Shown here in pieces: positions 10,224 to 21,134 of a DNA stretch of 64,000 bases (its first letter is position 1; each line of letters starts with the position of its first letter). Under the pieces are notes generated by a model, which had not been told where the DNA came from, did no database searches, and worked only from the letters and a program-made list of their open reading frames with translations. Source of the DNA: Solanum dulcamara. Taxonomy: Eukaryota > Streptophyta > Magnoliopsida > Solanales > Solanaceae. Made by a program: the position numbers and the translations under genes. The stretch spans positions 19,567,740 to 19,631,739 of the forward strand of contig NC_077245.1 in NCBI RefSeq assembly GCF_947179165.1, given 5' to 3'.

Positions 10224-13200
10224 GTGAATGCTTTGATTGCGGGTGGAAATAGTGGGAATGAAGAAGGTGGCGTGGTGGCTGCTTTGGCTAACCTATTGGG
10301 TTTACTTTTGAACAACCATATGTCATTAGTAAATGCAGTGGGCCAGACCTCCAAGAACCCGCACTCGTCACTGCTGCACATCGAGATGAAGGTGAATGAG
10401 CAGGTGTTGGTGGCCATGGTTGACACAAGGGCCACACACACCTTTGTCGATGTCAAAATTGTGGCGAAGTTTGTGCTAAGGCTGACCAAGAGCCCAAACT
10501 ATATAAAGACGGTGAATCAAGTTGCTCAGCTTATGGAGGGCATGGCGTATGACATGAAGATCAGCACAAGGCCATGGGCTGGCAAGCATAGCTTGATGGT
10601 GATAACGCTCGGGGATTTTGATATGATCCTTGGGATAGACTTCTTGAGAAGGTATTTTTTCGTTCCTATACCTTACTTGGATGGTGTAATGGTAATTCAG
10701 GAACACATGGCTGGGTTTATAAAAAGTGTTCATCCATTTGGTGAAGCGGAGAAGGTGCAGAGGTACAAGACCCCAATCATTTCTGCCATGACGGTCGAGA
10801 AAGGGCTGAAGAGGGGAGAGAATACTTACCTTGCTGCCTTAGTAGAGGTGAAGCCTGATGTGCAGGTCAGTGTGCTTGAGAGTGTGGCTTTGGTTTTGCA
10901 GGAGTTCAAAGATGTGATGCCCCCTGAACTCCGCAAAGCCTTTCCACCCAGGAGAGATATTGATCACAAAATCGAATTACTTTCAGGTTCCATCGCTCAA
11001 GTGCAGGCTCCATATCAAATGGCTCCAAAGGAATTGGCGGAGTTGAGGAGGCAGCTCAATGAGTTACTAGATGTTGGACTGATTCAGCCATTAAAATCTC
11101 CTTATGGTGCCCCCGTTCTTTTCCAGAAAAAGCAAGACGGATCACTGCGGATGTGCGTGGACTATAGGGCTTTGAACAAGGTAATAGTTAAGAACAAATA
11201 TCCTATTCTTTGGTTCAAGATTTGATGGATAGGCTACGCAAGGAAAGCTGGTTCACAAAGTTAGATCTTAGGTCAGGCTATTGGCAAGTTAGGATAGCCG
11301 AGGGAGATGAGCCTAAGACAACATATGTAACTAGGTATGGGTCGTATGAATTCCTTGTAATGCCGTTTGGGTTAACTAATGCCCCAGAAACTTTTTGCAA
11401 TTTAATGAATGATGTTTTATTTGAGTATCTCGATGAGTTCGTAGTTGTATACTTAGATGACATTATTATTTATAGTCGTTCACTGGATGAGCACATTAGC
11501 CATTTGAGATTGGTGTTGTCTCGTTTGTGAGAGCATCAATTGTATGTAAAGATGGAAAAATGTGAATTCGCCCAGCAAGAAATTAAGTTTCTTGGGCACT
11601 TGGTGAGCCAGAATCAGGTGCGGATGGATCCCAACAAGGTGCAAGCAATCATGGATTGGCAAGCTCCTAAAAATGTGAAGGACTTGAGGTCTTTTCTGGG
11701 ATTGGTGAATTACTATCGCAAGTTCATCGCCGGTTACTCGAAAAAGGCAGCAGCCTTGATGGATTTGCTGAAGAAAGAGGTGGTATGGCCATGGACTGAC
11801 AAACAAGAGGGTGCCTTCAAGTTGCTGAAAGGGGCCATTGTGTCAGAGCCTATACTTAGGCTGCCAGACTTTGAGTTGCCATTTGAAGTTCATACGGATA
11901 CTTCAGACAAAGCTGTGGGTGGTGTCTTGGTACAGGAAAGCCATTCTATGGCATTTGAAAGTCGCAAATTGAATAATGCTGAGCAAAGGTACTCTACTCA
12001 CGAAAAGGATATAGTGGCAGTGGTGCATTGCTTACAAACATGGCGTGTGTACTTGCTGGGGACGAAGTTTATTGTCAGGACGGACAATGTTGCGAACACT
12101 TACTTCAAAATACAACGCAAGCTAAGTCCTAAGCAAGATCGATGGCAGGAGTTCCTAACTGAATATGATTTTGCATGGGAGCACAAGCCAGGGAGGAGAA
12201 ATCAAGTCGTTGATGCGTTGAGTCGAAAGGAGGTACTTGCTGCAATGTATTCAATTTCTAGACTTGAATCTGATTTTCTTGATAAAATCAAACTATGTGC
12301 TTCCAATGATTCATTATATGCTAAGTTAATGAATCAAGTGAGGGAAGGCACGGTGAGACGGTATTAGATCAAGGACGACCTACTCTATTTTAAGGGGGAA
12401 AGGATCGTGGTGTCTCAAGGTGGTGATCTGCGTAAAGAGCTCATGAAGGAGGCGCATGACACTATTTGGGCTGGTCATTTAGGTATTGCAAGGATGCTAG
12501 CTTTACTGTCTCGTACTTATTATTCCCCAAATATGGAGGATGATATTGAGGCGTATGTCAAGACTTGTCTAGTGTGCCAATTGGACAAGATTGAACGCAA
12601 GAAGGAAGCTGGGTTATTGCAGCTGCTTCCAATTCCTGAAAGGCCATGGATGTCCGTTTCAATGGACTTCATTGGTGGGTTCCCAAAGGTAAATGGCATG
12701 GCGAGTGTTATGGTTGTGGTGGACAGGTTCTCGAAGTATGTTGTCTTTATTGCCGCTCCAATGGTATGTTCGTTTGATGTTGCCGCTGAGTTGTTCTTCA
12801 AAAACGTGGTGAAGTTCTTTGGTATGCCAGCTGATATCGTTAGTGACAGGGATACAAGGTTCACAAGTAGATTTTAGACTGCATTATTCAACATGATGGG
12901 GACAAACTTGAAGTTATCTATGGTGAACCACCCTCAAACGGACGAGCAAACGGAGAGAATTAACCACTTGGTGGAGGAATATCTAAGGCATTTCGTGATG
13001 GCCAGTCAAAGAAACTGGGTGGAGCTGCTGGATAGTGCATAGTTTTGTTACAACTTGCACAAATCATCGGCAATGGAGATGAGTCCATTCGAGCGAGTCC
13101 TAGGCAGGCAGCCTATGATGCCGCTTGATGTAGCAAGGCAGAAGGTGCAGGGAAGGTGTCCAGCTGCTTACAGGTTTGCTAGGGACAAGCAAGAGGTGCT

Positions 13201-13702
13201 TGCAAAAGCGCAAGATAGCTTGCGCAAGGCCCAAAAGCGCATGAAGAAGTATGCGGATCAACATAGAAGGTCGCTAGAATTCAATGTTAGCGACAAAGTG
13301 TTGTTGAAACTTACTCCTCAGATTTGGAAATAAATCACAAGTAAGTTTAGACATCGTGGCTTGATTCCAAAGTATGATGGGCCATTTGAAGTGGTCCAAA
13401 AGGTTGGTGAAGTTGCTTATCAGTTGAAATTACCTGAGAGGTTGAAGTTATATCCGACATTCCATGTAAGTTCTCTGAAACCTTTCTTTGAAGATACTGA
13501 TGACCCGGGTAGGAGTCAATCGAAGAGGGCGCCAACTATGGTGCGCACACAGTTTGATACCGAGATTGAGAAGATTTTAGATTACCGGATACTTGGTGCT
13601 AAAAAGAACAGAAGGACAGAATTTCTAATCCAATGGAAGGGAAAGCAGGAAGCCGATGCTACTTGGGAGAAAACAAAGTCACTATGGCAGTTCGACAAGT
13701 AA
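10224..13702 (+). pseudogene. pol of the chromovirus: protease, RT, RNase H, integrase, chromodomain
   Basis: Domains in order: aspartic protease (10380-10660), whose active-site motif reads DTRATH where DTGATH is expected; reverse transcriptase (10970-11530) with [12 protein letters not shown] and a YLDD catalytic motif; RNase H (11880-12240) with HTDTSD, RTDN and VDALSR; integrase with a CLVC zinc pair, then SMDFIGG, SDRDTRF and a TERIN glutamate; and a C-terminal chromodomain (13560-13690: EIEKILDYRI...FLIQWKG...ATWE). A one-base loss near 11200 breaks the RT frame. In-frame stops are at 11528, 12365, 12875, 13040 and 13331. All catalytic acids except the protease glycine context are visible, so decay followed insertion. 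Confidence 0.9.
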
Positions 13703-13750
13703 TTAGAGGACTACCTCAAAAATGCCTCGATGAGGACGCCGAGTTCAACT

Positions 13751-13763
13751 TATGGGGGTGGTT
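13751..13763 (+). promoter_or_regulatory. Polypurine tract of the chromovirus
   Basis: TATGGGGGTGGTT directly precedes the 3' LTR start at 13764. G-rich and short, as expected for the plus-strand primer. Confidence 0.65.
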
Positions 13764-14879
13764 TGTTAGACCCCTAAGCATGGACATGGGTGTATGGTGG
13801 ATGAGGGCAGTGCTAAGGGTTTTTACATTGGCCCTTCGCACGGGCCTATGTGGTTGTGGCAAGCAATGTACAAGGTTGCAGGCTATGGCATGGCGTACAA
13901 TAAGGCAAAGTGCTTGGGTGATGGCAAGCATCTTGGCGATGGGCATATGCGAGATAGGCATATGGCACTAGGTCATGTGTGAGATAGGCACATGGCACCA
14001 AGATATGCATGAGACAGGTGCATGGCACAGGCACAGGCATGCGTGAGACAGGCGCATGGCACATGGCACAGCCAGGCGCGAGGCGCAGGCGCATGGCATA
14101 GGCGGGCATGCGCATAGGCAAAGGGTTGGCATTAGCTGACATGCGTGTGCTCTTGGTCATACTGAGGCCAAGGATGAGGGACAATGGCAAGGTGGTGGTA
14201 CGACGATGGCAAGGTGTTGGCATAAAGCTGGCATGGCAATGTGGGCAAGGCGTTGGCATGGCACGGCGTTGGCATGGCATGACACTGGCAAGGCAGGGGC
14301 ACTGGCATGGCATGACTCTGCGGGCAAGGCACTAGCATGGTATGGCATGGGCATGGGCGGGGCGTTGGCATAGCACGCAGGCGAGGCATGCGCGACAGGC
14401 GACCAGCGTGCTAGGCACGCAAGGCGGTTGGCAGTTCCAGCGACCACGTCCCATGATCTCCAAAATTCAAGGACACGTTGAAGGGCTGTTCCCCATGACT
14501 TCCCCCATGTAATGCAGCCACGTGACTGCACGTCCCTCTCCCTTAGATTCTGCTATGTTGATCTATAAATAGAGGGCTGTTAAGTATTGTGAAGGCAGGC
14601 ACGAGTGAAGTGAGAAAATTCTAAGTGTTAGCGAAGTTTTGTAGACTTAGCTTATATTATGAGTGTATTCCCTTTGTAATAATCTGAGTGAAGATTAATA
14701 AAGGTTGGGACAAGATTAGCCTGTATCTTTGTATGTTGTTGTGCTGCGTGTGTTTGATTCTTATAATTTCTAATTGTCAAACATTTGTGGGAAAGTAGGA
14801 TGTGGTCGACTTGCGAAGTTGACTGCCTAGCGGAGAAAATTTGTGTTGGTTTCCAAGGTGAAAATTTACCCCCGTTACA
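13764..14879 (+). mobile_element. 3' LTR of the chromovirus
   Basis: Begins TGTTAGACCCC and ends CCCGTTACA. It is colinear with the 5' LTR, including the GC-rich GGCATGG block (13780-14430) and the TATA box at 14564, but has many substitutions and small indels relative to it. Confidence 0.9.
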
Positions 14880-14884
14880 GTAAC
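14880..14884 (+). repeat. Target-site duplication GTAAC, right copy
   Basis: Matches 8055-8059 exactly and bounds the chromovirus. Confidence 0.85.
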
Positions 14885-16310
14885 CAAGGATGGTATTATG
14901 ATATATCCAAAGTAATTAAGGCGATTAGATAGTTGGCTAGGCCTACTTCACCTATTGAGAGTTATGTGGACTTGACTGTTACCATAGAGAGTTTATGGAG
15001 GGATTCTCTTCTATTACATTTCCATTGACCAAACTGACTCACAAAAATATGATTTTCCAATTGTTTGAGGAGTTTTGGGCTAGGTTTCAAAGGCTCAAGA
15101 CATTGTTGCATCAATTTTGACCTTGATAGTAAAGAGTGAAGGTTTCATAGTGTATTTTGATTCTTCACGGGATTGGTCTTCGGAGTGTTTTGATGTATAA
15201 AAGTAGGTTATAATGTATTTTTTGAGGCAGATGAAGTTTTAGTAGATGAACTAACCTCTCACTACTTAGAGATGGCAGTGGTGGTTTGCTTTTGAAACTT
15301 GGAGGCATTACTTACATGGAGTGCATTATGAGGTGTTCACAGATCATCTTGGTCTCCAGTATATTTTTAGTCAGAGAGATATAAATTTAAGGAAAAGAAA
15401 ATGATTGGAGTATCTTAAGACTTATGATATCACTAGCCTACATCACCTTATAAGGGGAAATGTAGTAGAACATGCTTTGAGTCAAAATTCATTTAGTATG
15501 GACCAATTGTCTATGTTGTGAGTAGAGGAGAGTTCATTGGCAATGGATGTCCAATCTTTTTCTAATAACTTTGTAAGACTTGACGTTTTAAAGCCTAGTG
15601 GGGTCATTGCTTGTGTTGATGTATATTTTTTTTATTGGATCAAACCATGGATAGATAGTTCAAAGATGAAAAGTACAAGATAATTTAAGACACAATGTTA
15701 AAAGGGTGTAGATAAGGAAGGAATTTTGGATCTGGAAGGGTGTTTTGAGCATTAAAGGTCACATTTTTTTCCTACGATTGGTGATTTGATCAAGTTGATT
15801 ATGAAAAAACTTATAGCTCCAGATATTTATTCATTCGAGGACAGTGAAAATATATGATGATCTGAAGTAACATTATTTATGGTGTCGAATGAATATGGAT
15901 AATGTAAAGTATGTGTCTCGTTGTTTGAACACTAGGCAAGTGAAGTATGAGCACCAAAAATCAGGTGGCATGACTTAGAGAATGTTGATAACTGAGTAAA
16001 AATAGAAGTGAATAGCCTTGGACTTCGTAGTAGGATTACCACATACTTTAAGTAAATTTGATGTTATTTTGGTCATTGTAGCTAGATTGACCAGATCATC
16101 TCATTCTGTCTTAGGTTAGACTTCATATAATCAAGATATTTTGGCTAGAATTTACATCTATGAGATAGTCTATTTGCATAATGTGCCATTTTTTTTATCA
16201 TTTCATATCAAGGTACTTTGCTCACATTCAATTTTTGAAATCTATGCAAAATGAGATGGGTACTAGAGTGGAGCTTAGATTTACATGTCTTATTTCTTTC
16301 TAGGCAAATG
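14885..16310 (+). pseudogene. RT, RNase H and integrase remnant of the family A element, right part
   Basis: Continuation of the RT cut at 8059. Near 14885-15060 are VTKDGIM, an LARPTSP-like block and a PLTKLTHKN block. RNase H is at 15130-15500 (GFIVYFDSS, WRHYLHGVHYEVFTDH, QYIFSQRDINLRK). Integrase is at 15840-16310 (VYDDLK, CLNTRQVKYEHQKSGG, LDFVVGLPH, then ARIYIYEIVYLHNVP). Stops and frameshifts are frequent. The integrase breaks off near 16310 and runs directly into LTR sequence, so its C-terminus, the 3' UTR and most of the LTR were deleted. Confidence 0.75.
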
Positions 16311-16471
16311 TCTTAACTTTACTAGACTTGCTTGTATTCATATCAAGGTACTTTGCTCACATTCAATTTTTGAAATCTATGCAAAATGAGATGGGTACTA
16401 GAGTGGAGCTTAGATTTACATGTCTTATTTCTTTCTAGGCAAATGTCTTAACTTTACTAGACTTGCTTGTA
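16202..16471 (+). repeat. Perfect 135-bp tandem duplication
   Basis: Bases 16202-16336 and 16337-16471 are identical by direct reading. Each unit contains the end of the integrase remnant fused to family A LTR sequence, so the duplication happened after the deletion that made that junction. The identity suggests it is recent or has been homogenised. Confidence 0.95.
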
Positions 16472-16687
16472 TTCTTAGATGCTCTTATACTAGTGTCATC
16501 AAGTCTTGGAGTTGTTTTAGACTTGATCTTTTTATGTAAGTATGACTTATTAGGAACGATTATTAGCTACAAAAGTTAGTTATTTATTATGCATTGTTCG
16601 TATTATTAATAGTTTAATAAAGAAAAAAGGTTTGCCTACGGGGTGTTGGGTGTTCTCGTGGCCTAAAAGGAATTTCAGGTCGTGACA
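16311..16687 (+). mobile_element. Truncated 3' LTR of the family A element
   Basis: 16472-16687 aligns with 2030-2246: both have GCTCTTATAC, AAGTCTTGG, TTAGGAACGATTATT, GCCTAAAAGGAATTT and end GTGACA. Most of the LTR upstream is missing. Confidence 0.7.
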
Positions 16688-16904
16688 ATAAACCATAGTG
16701 ATCAGTACCTCTTCTCTATAGTTTCTATTCTACACCCTCACTGTTATATATTGAGTGGTGTCTGTTTTTATGTTAATTTGTAACTCATGTCTAGAAAATA
16801 GCTAATTTGTTCGTAAATAATTCTCCAAGGTAGTATGATGACCAATAATACTCTTAGAAGTAGTTTAGTAGTTGAATATACTTATGCAAATATTAGTAAT
16901 AAGC
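16688..16904. other. Unassigned AT-rich spacer
   Basis: I see no ORF, RNA gene or repeat boundary here beyond the LTR end at 16687 and the interspersed repeat starting at 16905. Confidence 0.5.
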
Positions 16905-17070
16905 AGTGGCGGAACCAAGATTTTTAATAAGGGGGTTCAAAATTTGAAAAAGTAGACATATGAACTAGCCGAAGGGAGTTCAACATCTACTATTTATACA
17001 TAAAAAAATATTTTAACTATGTATAAATAGTATAATTTTTCGTCGAAGGGGGTTTGGATGAACCCCCTGG
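16905..17070 (+). repeat. Short interspersed repeat, solanaceous type
   Basis: Begins AGTGGCGGAACCAAGATTTT and ends TTTGGATGAACCCCCTGG, with an internal GGGGGTTCAAAATTTG block. I recognise this as a common short non-coding interspersed repeat in Solanaceae, from memory of its general shape. I cannot assign a named SINE or MITE family and see no clear terminal inverted repeat or simple tail. Confidence 0.45.
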
Positions 17071-17077
17071 ACACCAT

Positions 17078-17216
17078 GTAGATATTAGTTATGCAGGATT
17101 TTGTTATGCAAGGTTTCGTATTGTAGATATTAGTTATGCAGGATTTTGTTATGCAAGGTTTCGTATTGTAGATATTAGTTATGTAGGGTTTAGTAATATA
17201 GACATTAGTTATGAGG
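17078..17216. repeat. 45-bp minisatellite (three units, last one degenerate)
   Basis: Units start at 17078, 17123 and 17168 with GTAGATATTAGTTATG. The first two are identical and the third has diverged. Related sequence (GTAGATATTTGTTATACAGG) resumes at 43378 right after the family C element, so that 26-kb nest was inserted into this array. Confidence 0.85.
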
Positions 17217-19529
17217 TGTCACGACTCAAAAATCGTACATAATGGAACTTGCCTTATCCCACCAAGGCAAAATCAACCTAACACCCAATACAAATAGGAA
17301 ATGCTAAAGTAAAACAAAAATAATGACTAAAACAGATTTAAGACGCGGATAACATAACATGGTTGAATATAACCCCCAAAATCTGATCGTCACATGTACA
17401 AACCTCTAAGTAATACAATAGATTTGAAAGAAACAACCTAAAAGTTCACATAAAGTATTTCACACATTACGTATAACAACACTTTAGATTATACAATATA
17501 TCAACACTATAGTTCATATTCAACAATCACAATGTCCATACACACACTCACAAAGGCCACAATGGTAACGATGTGCAATGCAATGAAATATCAAGTAAAG
17601 TGATTATTCTACTATACACATTAGTTGAATATCAAGTCAGAACCCCATAGGGGACATATCTTTCCATGCATCTACCATGACACATTGTACTTCCCTCAAA
17701 ATTATATATTATCGACAATGGTGTACGACACGTCTCTTGATATCCTCTTTGTTTTTTTATAATACTTGTCGGAACCATTTTCTACCGGTATCATCATTGA
17801 ACAAATCTCATCATAGTGTTTCAAAACCAATGCAAATGGGCATGTTCACATAAATAATAAGAAGAGGATATATTTTATATCAATACACAATTCATATCAA
17901 CACAATCATGATATATTGCCAATAAAGAGTTAATTTCATCGTTCAAATCATCTACAACACATCACACATCAACATACCATCAAATTACCTTTTTACTACT
18001 CTTTTTCATCATTCATTTAATATGTATATATGACAAATAATATCAAACCCTTCTCCATATTCCATTACTCCCCAACACACACAATAAAGAATACAAGATC
18101 TTATATACTTAACAAAGAGTCAAGAAGTCCACTTTCCTCAAGAAACTCTGGTACTTGAGATTTCCCTATTTGATAGATATACAAATTAATACAATCTATT
18201 CAAATATGGAATTACCATAAGAATACAAGAACAAGAACACCTAGATTATTAGTTTTGATGACCAGGCCTAAAACGACCCAAAATTTTATTTCCAAGAACT
18301 AGGGGTAAATCTAAAAATTTGCATAAAATTACGTTATCCAAAGGATTTGGAACTCACTGGTGAAAACCAATTTGAAAAAGAGTAAAAAAATGAGTTCACA
18401 ATCTTAATTTTTATGAAAATTCATCTTCTTAAGAAAACCTGCGATTTTTGGAATTGAAATCAAAAAACGTTATGTTGAAATCATAAGTGGGTAATGAAGA
18501 TTTAACAACAAAAAGACTTACCCAATGAAAAGAAATTTGGAAAACCCTTTGAACATCGCCTCTATCGAGCTCTTAAAACTCAAATATGGTGAAAATGGGT
18601 TGAAACCACGACTTTGGGAATTTTCATTAAGCTACAAACAAATACTCTCCGCGAACGCAGGCATCACTCCGTGAATGTGGAGGTTGGACCCTAGGACTCT
18701 TTGAAACCACAAACATGACCCTGCGAATGCGACGGTCACTGACCTGACCCTTCACGAATATGACTAGGGTTCTACGAACACGAGGGTTAGCTCTATCGAC
18801 CATTTACAAATGCGACCATGGCCCGTGAATGCAAGGGTTGATAAACTTTACCCTCTGTGAATACGGTTAAGGTACCGTGATCACAGAAAAGGAAACAAGA
18901 TAGCATGTATAACATATCATCAATGCTAAAAATAATCACCGTAGGATCCTTGAGATTTGCTTAGAATCCCGAGCACACAAACCAAATATTCTACCCTATT
19001 AATTACTACATTTCAGACTCAATAGAACTGTCAGAACACGAATGTGAGATCTCCTTGATTGAAAACCCATTTTAGTCGCAATAGACTAACTTAACACCCA
19101 AAATATCAAATTTCCCTTGAAACCTTTGAAAATTCAACCAACACCTCTTGTAGGCCTAAAATGATCCCCCAAATTTATTGGAATCGTCAATTCTTAGCTT
19201 AATTTCCCTTAAACTTCAAACTCAAGGAAAACATTTCAAGTTGAGACTTTAAAATTGAAAACGATGACACTCCTAAACCAAATTCCTCACTTTGGAGCTG
19301 ATAAAACTGATAGAATTCCATCCTGAGACCCGTAGCTCTGGTTGCTACCAAAATCCCTTTTGAACAACTTAAAGCCTCCAAACTCAAAAACTTTCAAAAA
19401 TTACAACTTTTCAATAAAACTTCAAAATAAACCTCACAAACTAATCAAACATGACTCAGGAAAATTATCAAGATGGGTAAAATTGTAATTTTCTAAAAAT
19501 TTTCAAAAGAGACCTTTAGGGTCGTTACA
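17217..19529 (-). mobile_element. 3' LTR of the family C Ty3 element
   Basis: On the minus strand it runs from TGTAACGACCCTAAAGG (19529) to GAGTCGTGACA (17217). It is colinear with the LTR at 41612-43377, which lacks roughly 430-550 bases corresponding to about 17350-17785 here. 18640-18900 contains GCGAANGCGG-like repeats typical of the U3 part. No coding capacity. Confidence 0.8.
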
Positions 19530-21129
19530 TATCCACCACTAAATATAATATTCGTCCTCGAACATAAATTAAAATAAAGTGCCCAAAGCTTAAAAAAGCT
19601 GAGGATATCTGGCATGCATGCCGAACTCCATCTCCCAAAGAGCCTCTCTGATCGAATGATGCTACTACTGCACCTTCATTGAAGAGATCTCCTTTGTCCT
19701 TAGCCTTCGATCCTTCTATCCAAAATAGTTATAAGCTCCTTCTCAAATGACAAGTTTGGACCCAACACCACTGAATCAAGTAAAATCACATGAGACTTAT
19801 CTGGAACATACTTTCAAAGCATGGAGACGTGGAAAATTGGGTACACAACTAATAAGATATGGTAAGGCAAACGTATAGGCCACCTCTCCCATCCGAATTA
19901 AGATCTCAAAAGGGCCAATGGACCTAGGTCTAATCTTGCACTTCTTCTCAAACCTCAACACACCCTTCATGGGTGATACCTTGAGACATGATCACCCTCC
20001 ATAAAATACAACGCTCGAACTTTCCTATCGGCATAACTCTTCCATCGGCTCTAGGCTATCAACAATCGACTCTGAATCCAGAGGACTTACTTTATTGTAT
20101 CTCCAAGAAAGTCGATGTCTAATGCATCCACCTTAACAATATCAAACCAACCAATCAAAGATCTATACCTTCTATCATGCAATGCCTCAAACAGAGCCAT
20201 ATAAATGTGAGTGATAACTGTTATTGTAAGCAAACTCCACTAAACTCAAATGTTGATCCCAACGAACACCAAAATCAATCACATATGCACGAAGCATGTC
20301 CTACAATATTTGACTGGTTCTGAGGGTGAAAAGTTGCACTCATGCCCAACTGAGTACCTAAACCATACTATAGAGCTCTCCAAAATCGCAAAGTAAAGAG
20401 TGAACCTTAGTCAGAAACAATGGAAATAGGCACCCTATGCAACAGAACTATATGACTAATGTAGATTTGAGCCAACTTCTCGACCATATAGTTCACCTTA
20501 ATCAGAATGAAATGAGAAGACTTTGTCAACCTATCAAAAACCACCCAAATAGAATCATAACCACCCACAGTAATGGGCAAATCCACCATGAAGTCCATGG
20601 TGATATGCTCCTACTTTCAAGTAGGACTAAGCATTCCCTAAGACACACCACTAGGTTGTTGATGCTTATACTTGACCTGTTGGAGTAGTACCTAGCCACA
20701 AACTCCAAGATGTCCTTCTTTATACTACACCACCAATAATGCTGACTCAAATCATGATACATCTTAGCCGCTCCAGAATGAATACTGTATCTAAAACAAT
20801 GTGCCTTTTACAAAACTAATCTAGTCAAATCACCCACCTTAGGCACACAAATCCTGCCACCAATCCTCAATACACCCTCTGAATCAAGTACTTCCTTTTT
20901 AGCTTCATCTCTCAACACTTTTTCTCAAATGAAACATAACTTCTCATCCTCAAACTAACTCTCTCTAATTTGATCAAACAAGGAAGAACGTGCCTCCACA
21001 AAGGAAAGAACATCACCATACTCTGAAGTCTGCAACTAAACAAGGCTATTATCCAGCCTCTAAATATCTCAAGCCAATAGTCGCTCCTAAACTCGAATCG
21101 CGGTAAGACTCCCCATACTAGAGAACTTT
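19530..21129 (-). pseudogene. Integrase and chromodomain remnant of family C
   Basis: Minus-strand continuation of the element after the Tekay array. 20950-20700 has a VCVPKVGDL-like block, YSIHSGAAKMYHDLSQHYWW and KKDILEFVARY. 20598-20407 has MDFMVDLPITVGGYDS, FDRLTKSSHF and VPISIVSD, the first two acids of the integrase DDE triad. 19740-19590 has an ILDRR...ARYPQLF-like chromodomain remnant. Stops and frameshifts occur throughout. The upstream block TTCGAGGACGAATATT near 19560 is the usual pre-polypurine sequence. Confidence 0.8.
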
Positions 21130-21134
21130 ATACT
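21130..21134. repeat. Target-site duplication ATACT, left copy
   Basis: ATACT precedes LTR1 and recurs at 38068-38072 after LTR3. No such repeat surrounds LTR2. Confidence 0.9.

Larger units (their letters stand above)
8060..14879 (+). mobile_element. Chromodomain-bearing Ty3 chromovirus, full-length but dead
   Basis: Complete structure: 5' LTR, primer site, gag, protease, RT, RNase H, integrase with chromodomain, polypurine tract, 3' LTR, and GTAAC duplications. It sits in the RT of an older element in the same orientation. Total length is 6820 bases. A compact CX2CX3HX4C Gag knuckle and a canonical integrase C-terminal chromodomain place it among chromoviruses; I suspect the Galadriel clade, at low confidence. 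The two LTRs differ at many positions and the coding region has numerous stops and frameshifts, so it is an old insertion. Confidence 0.9.
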
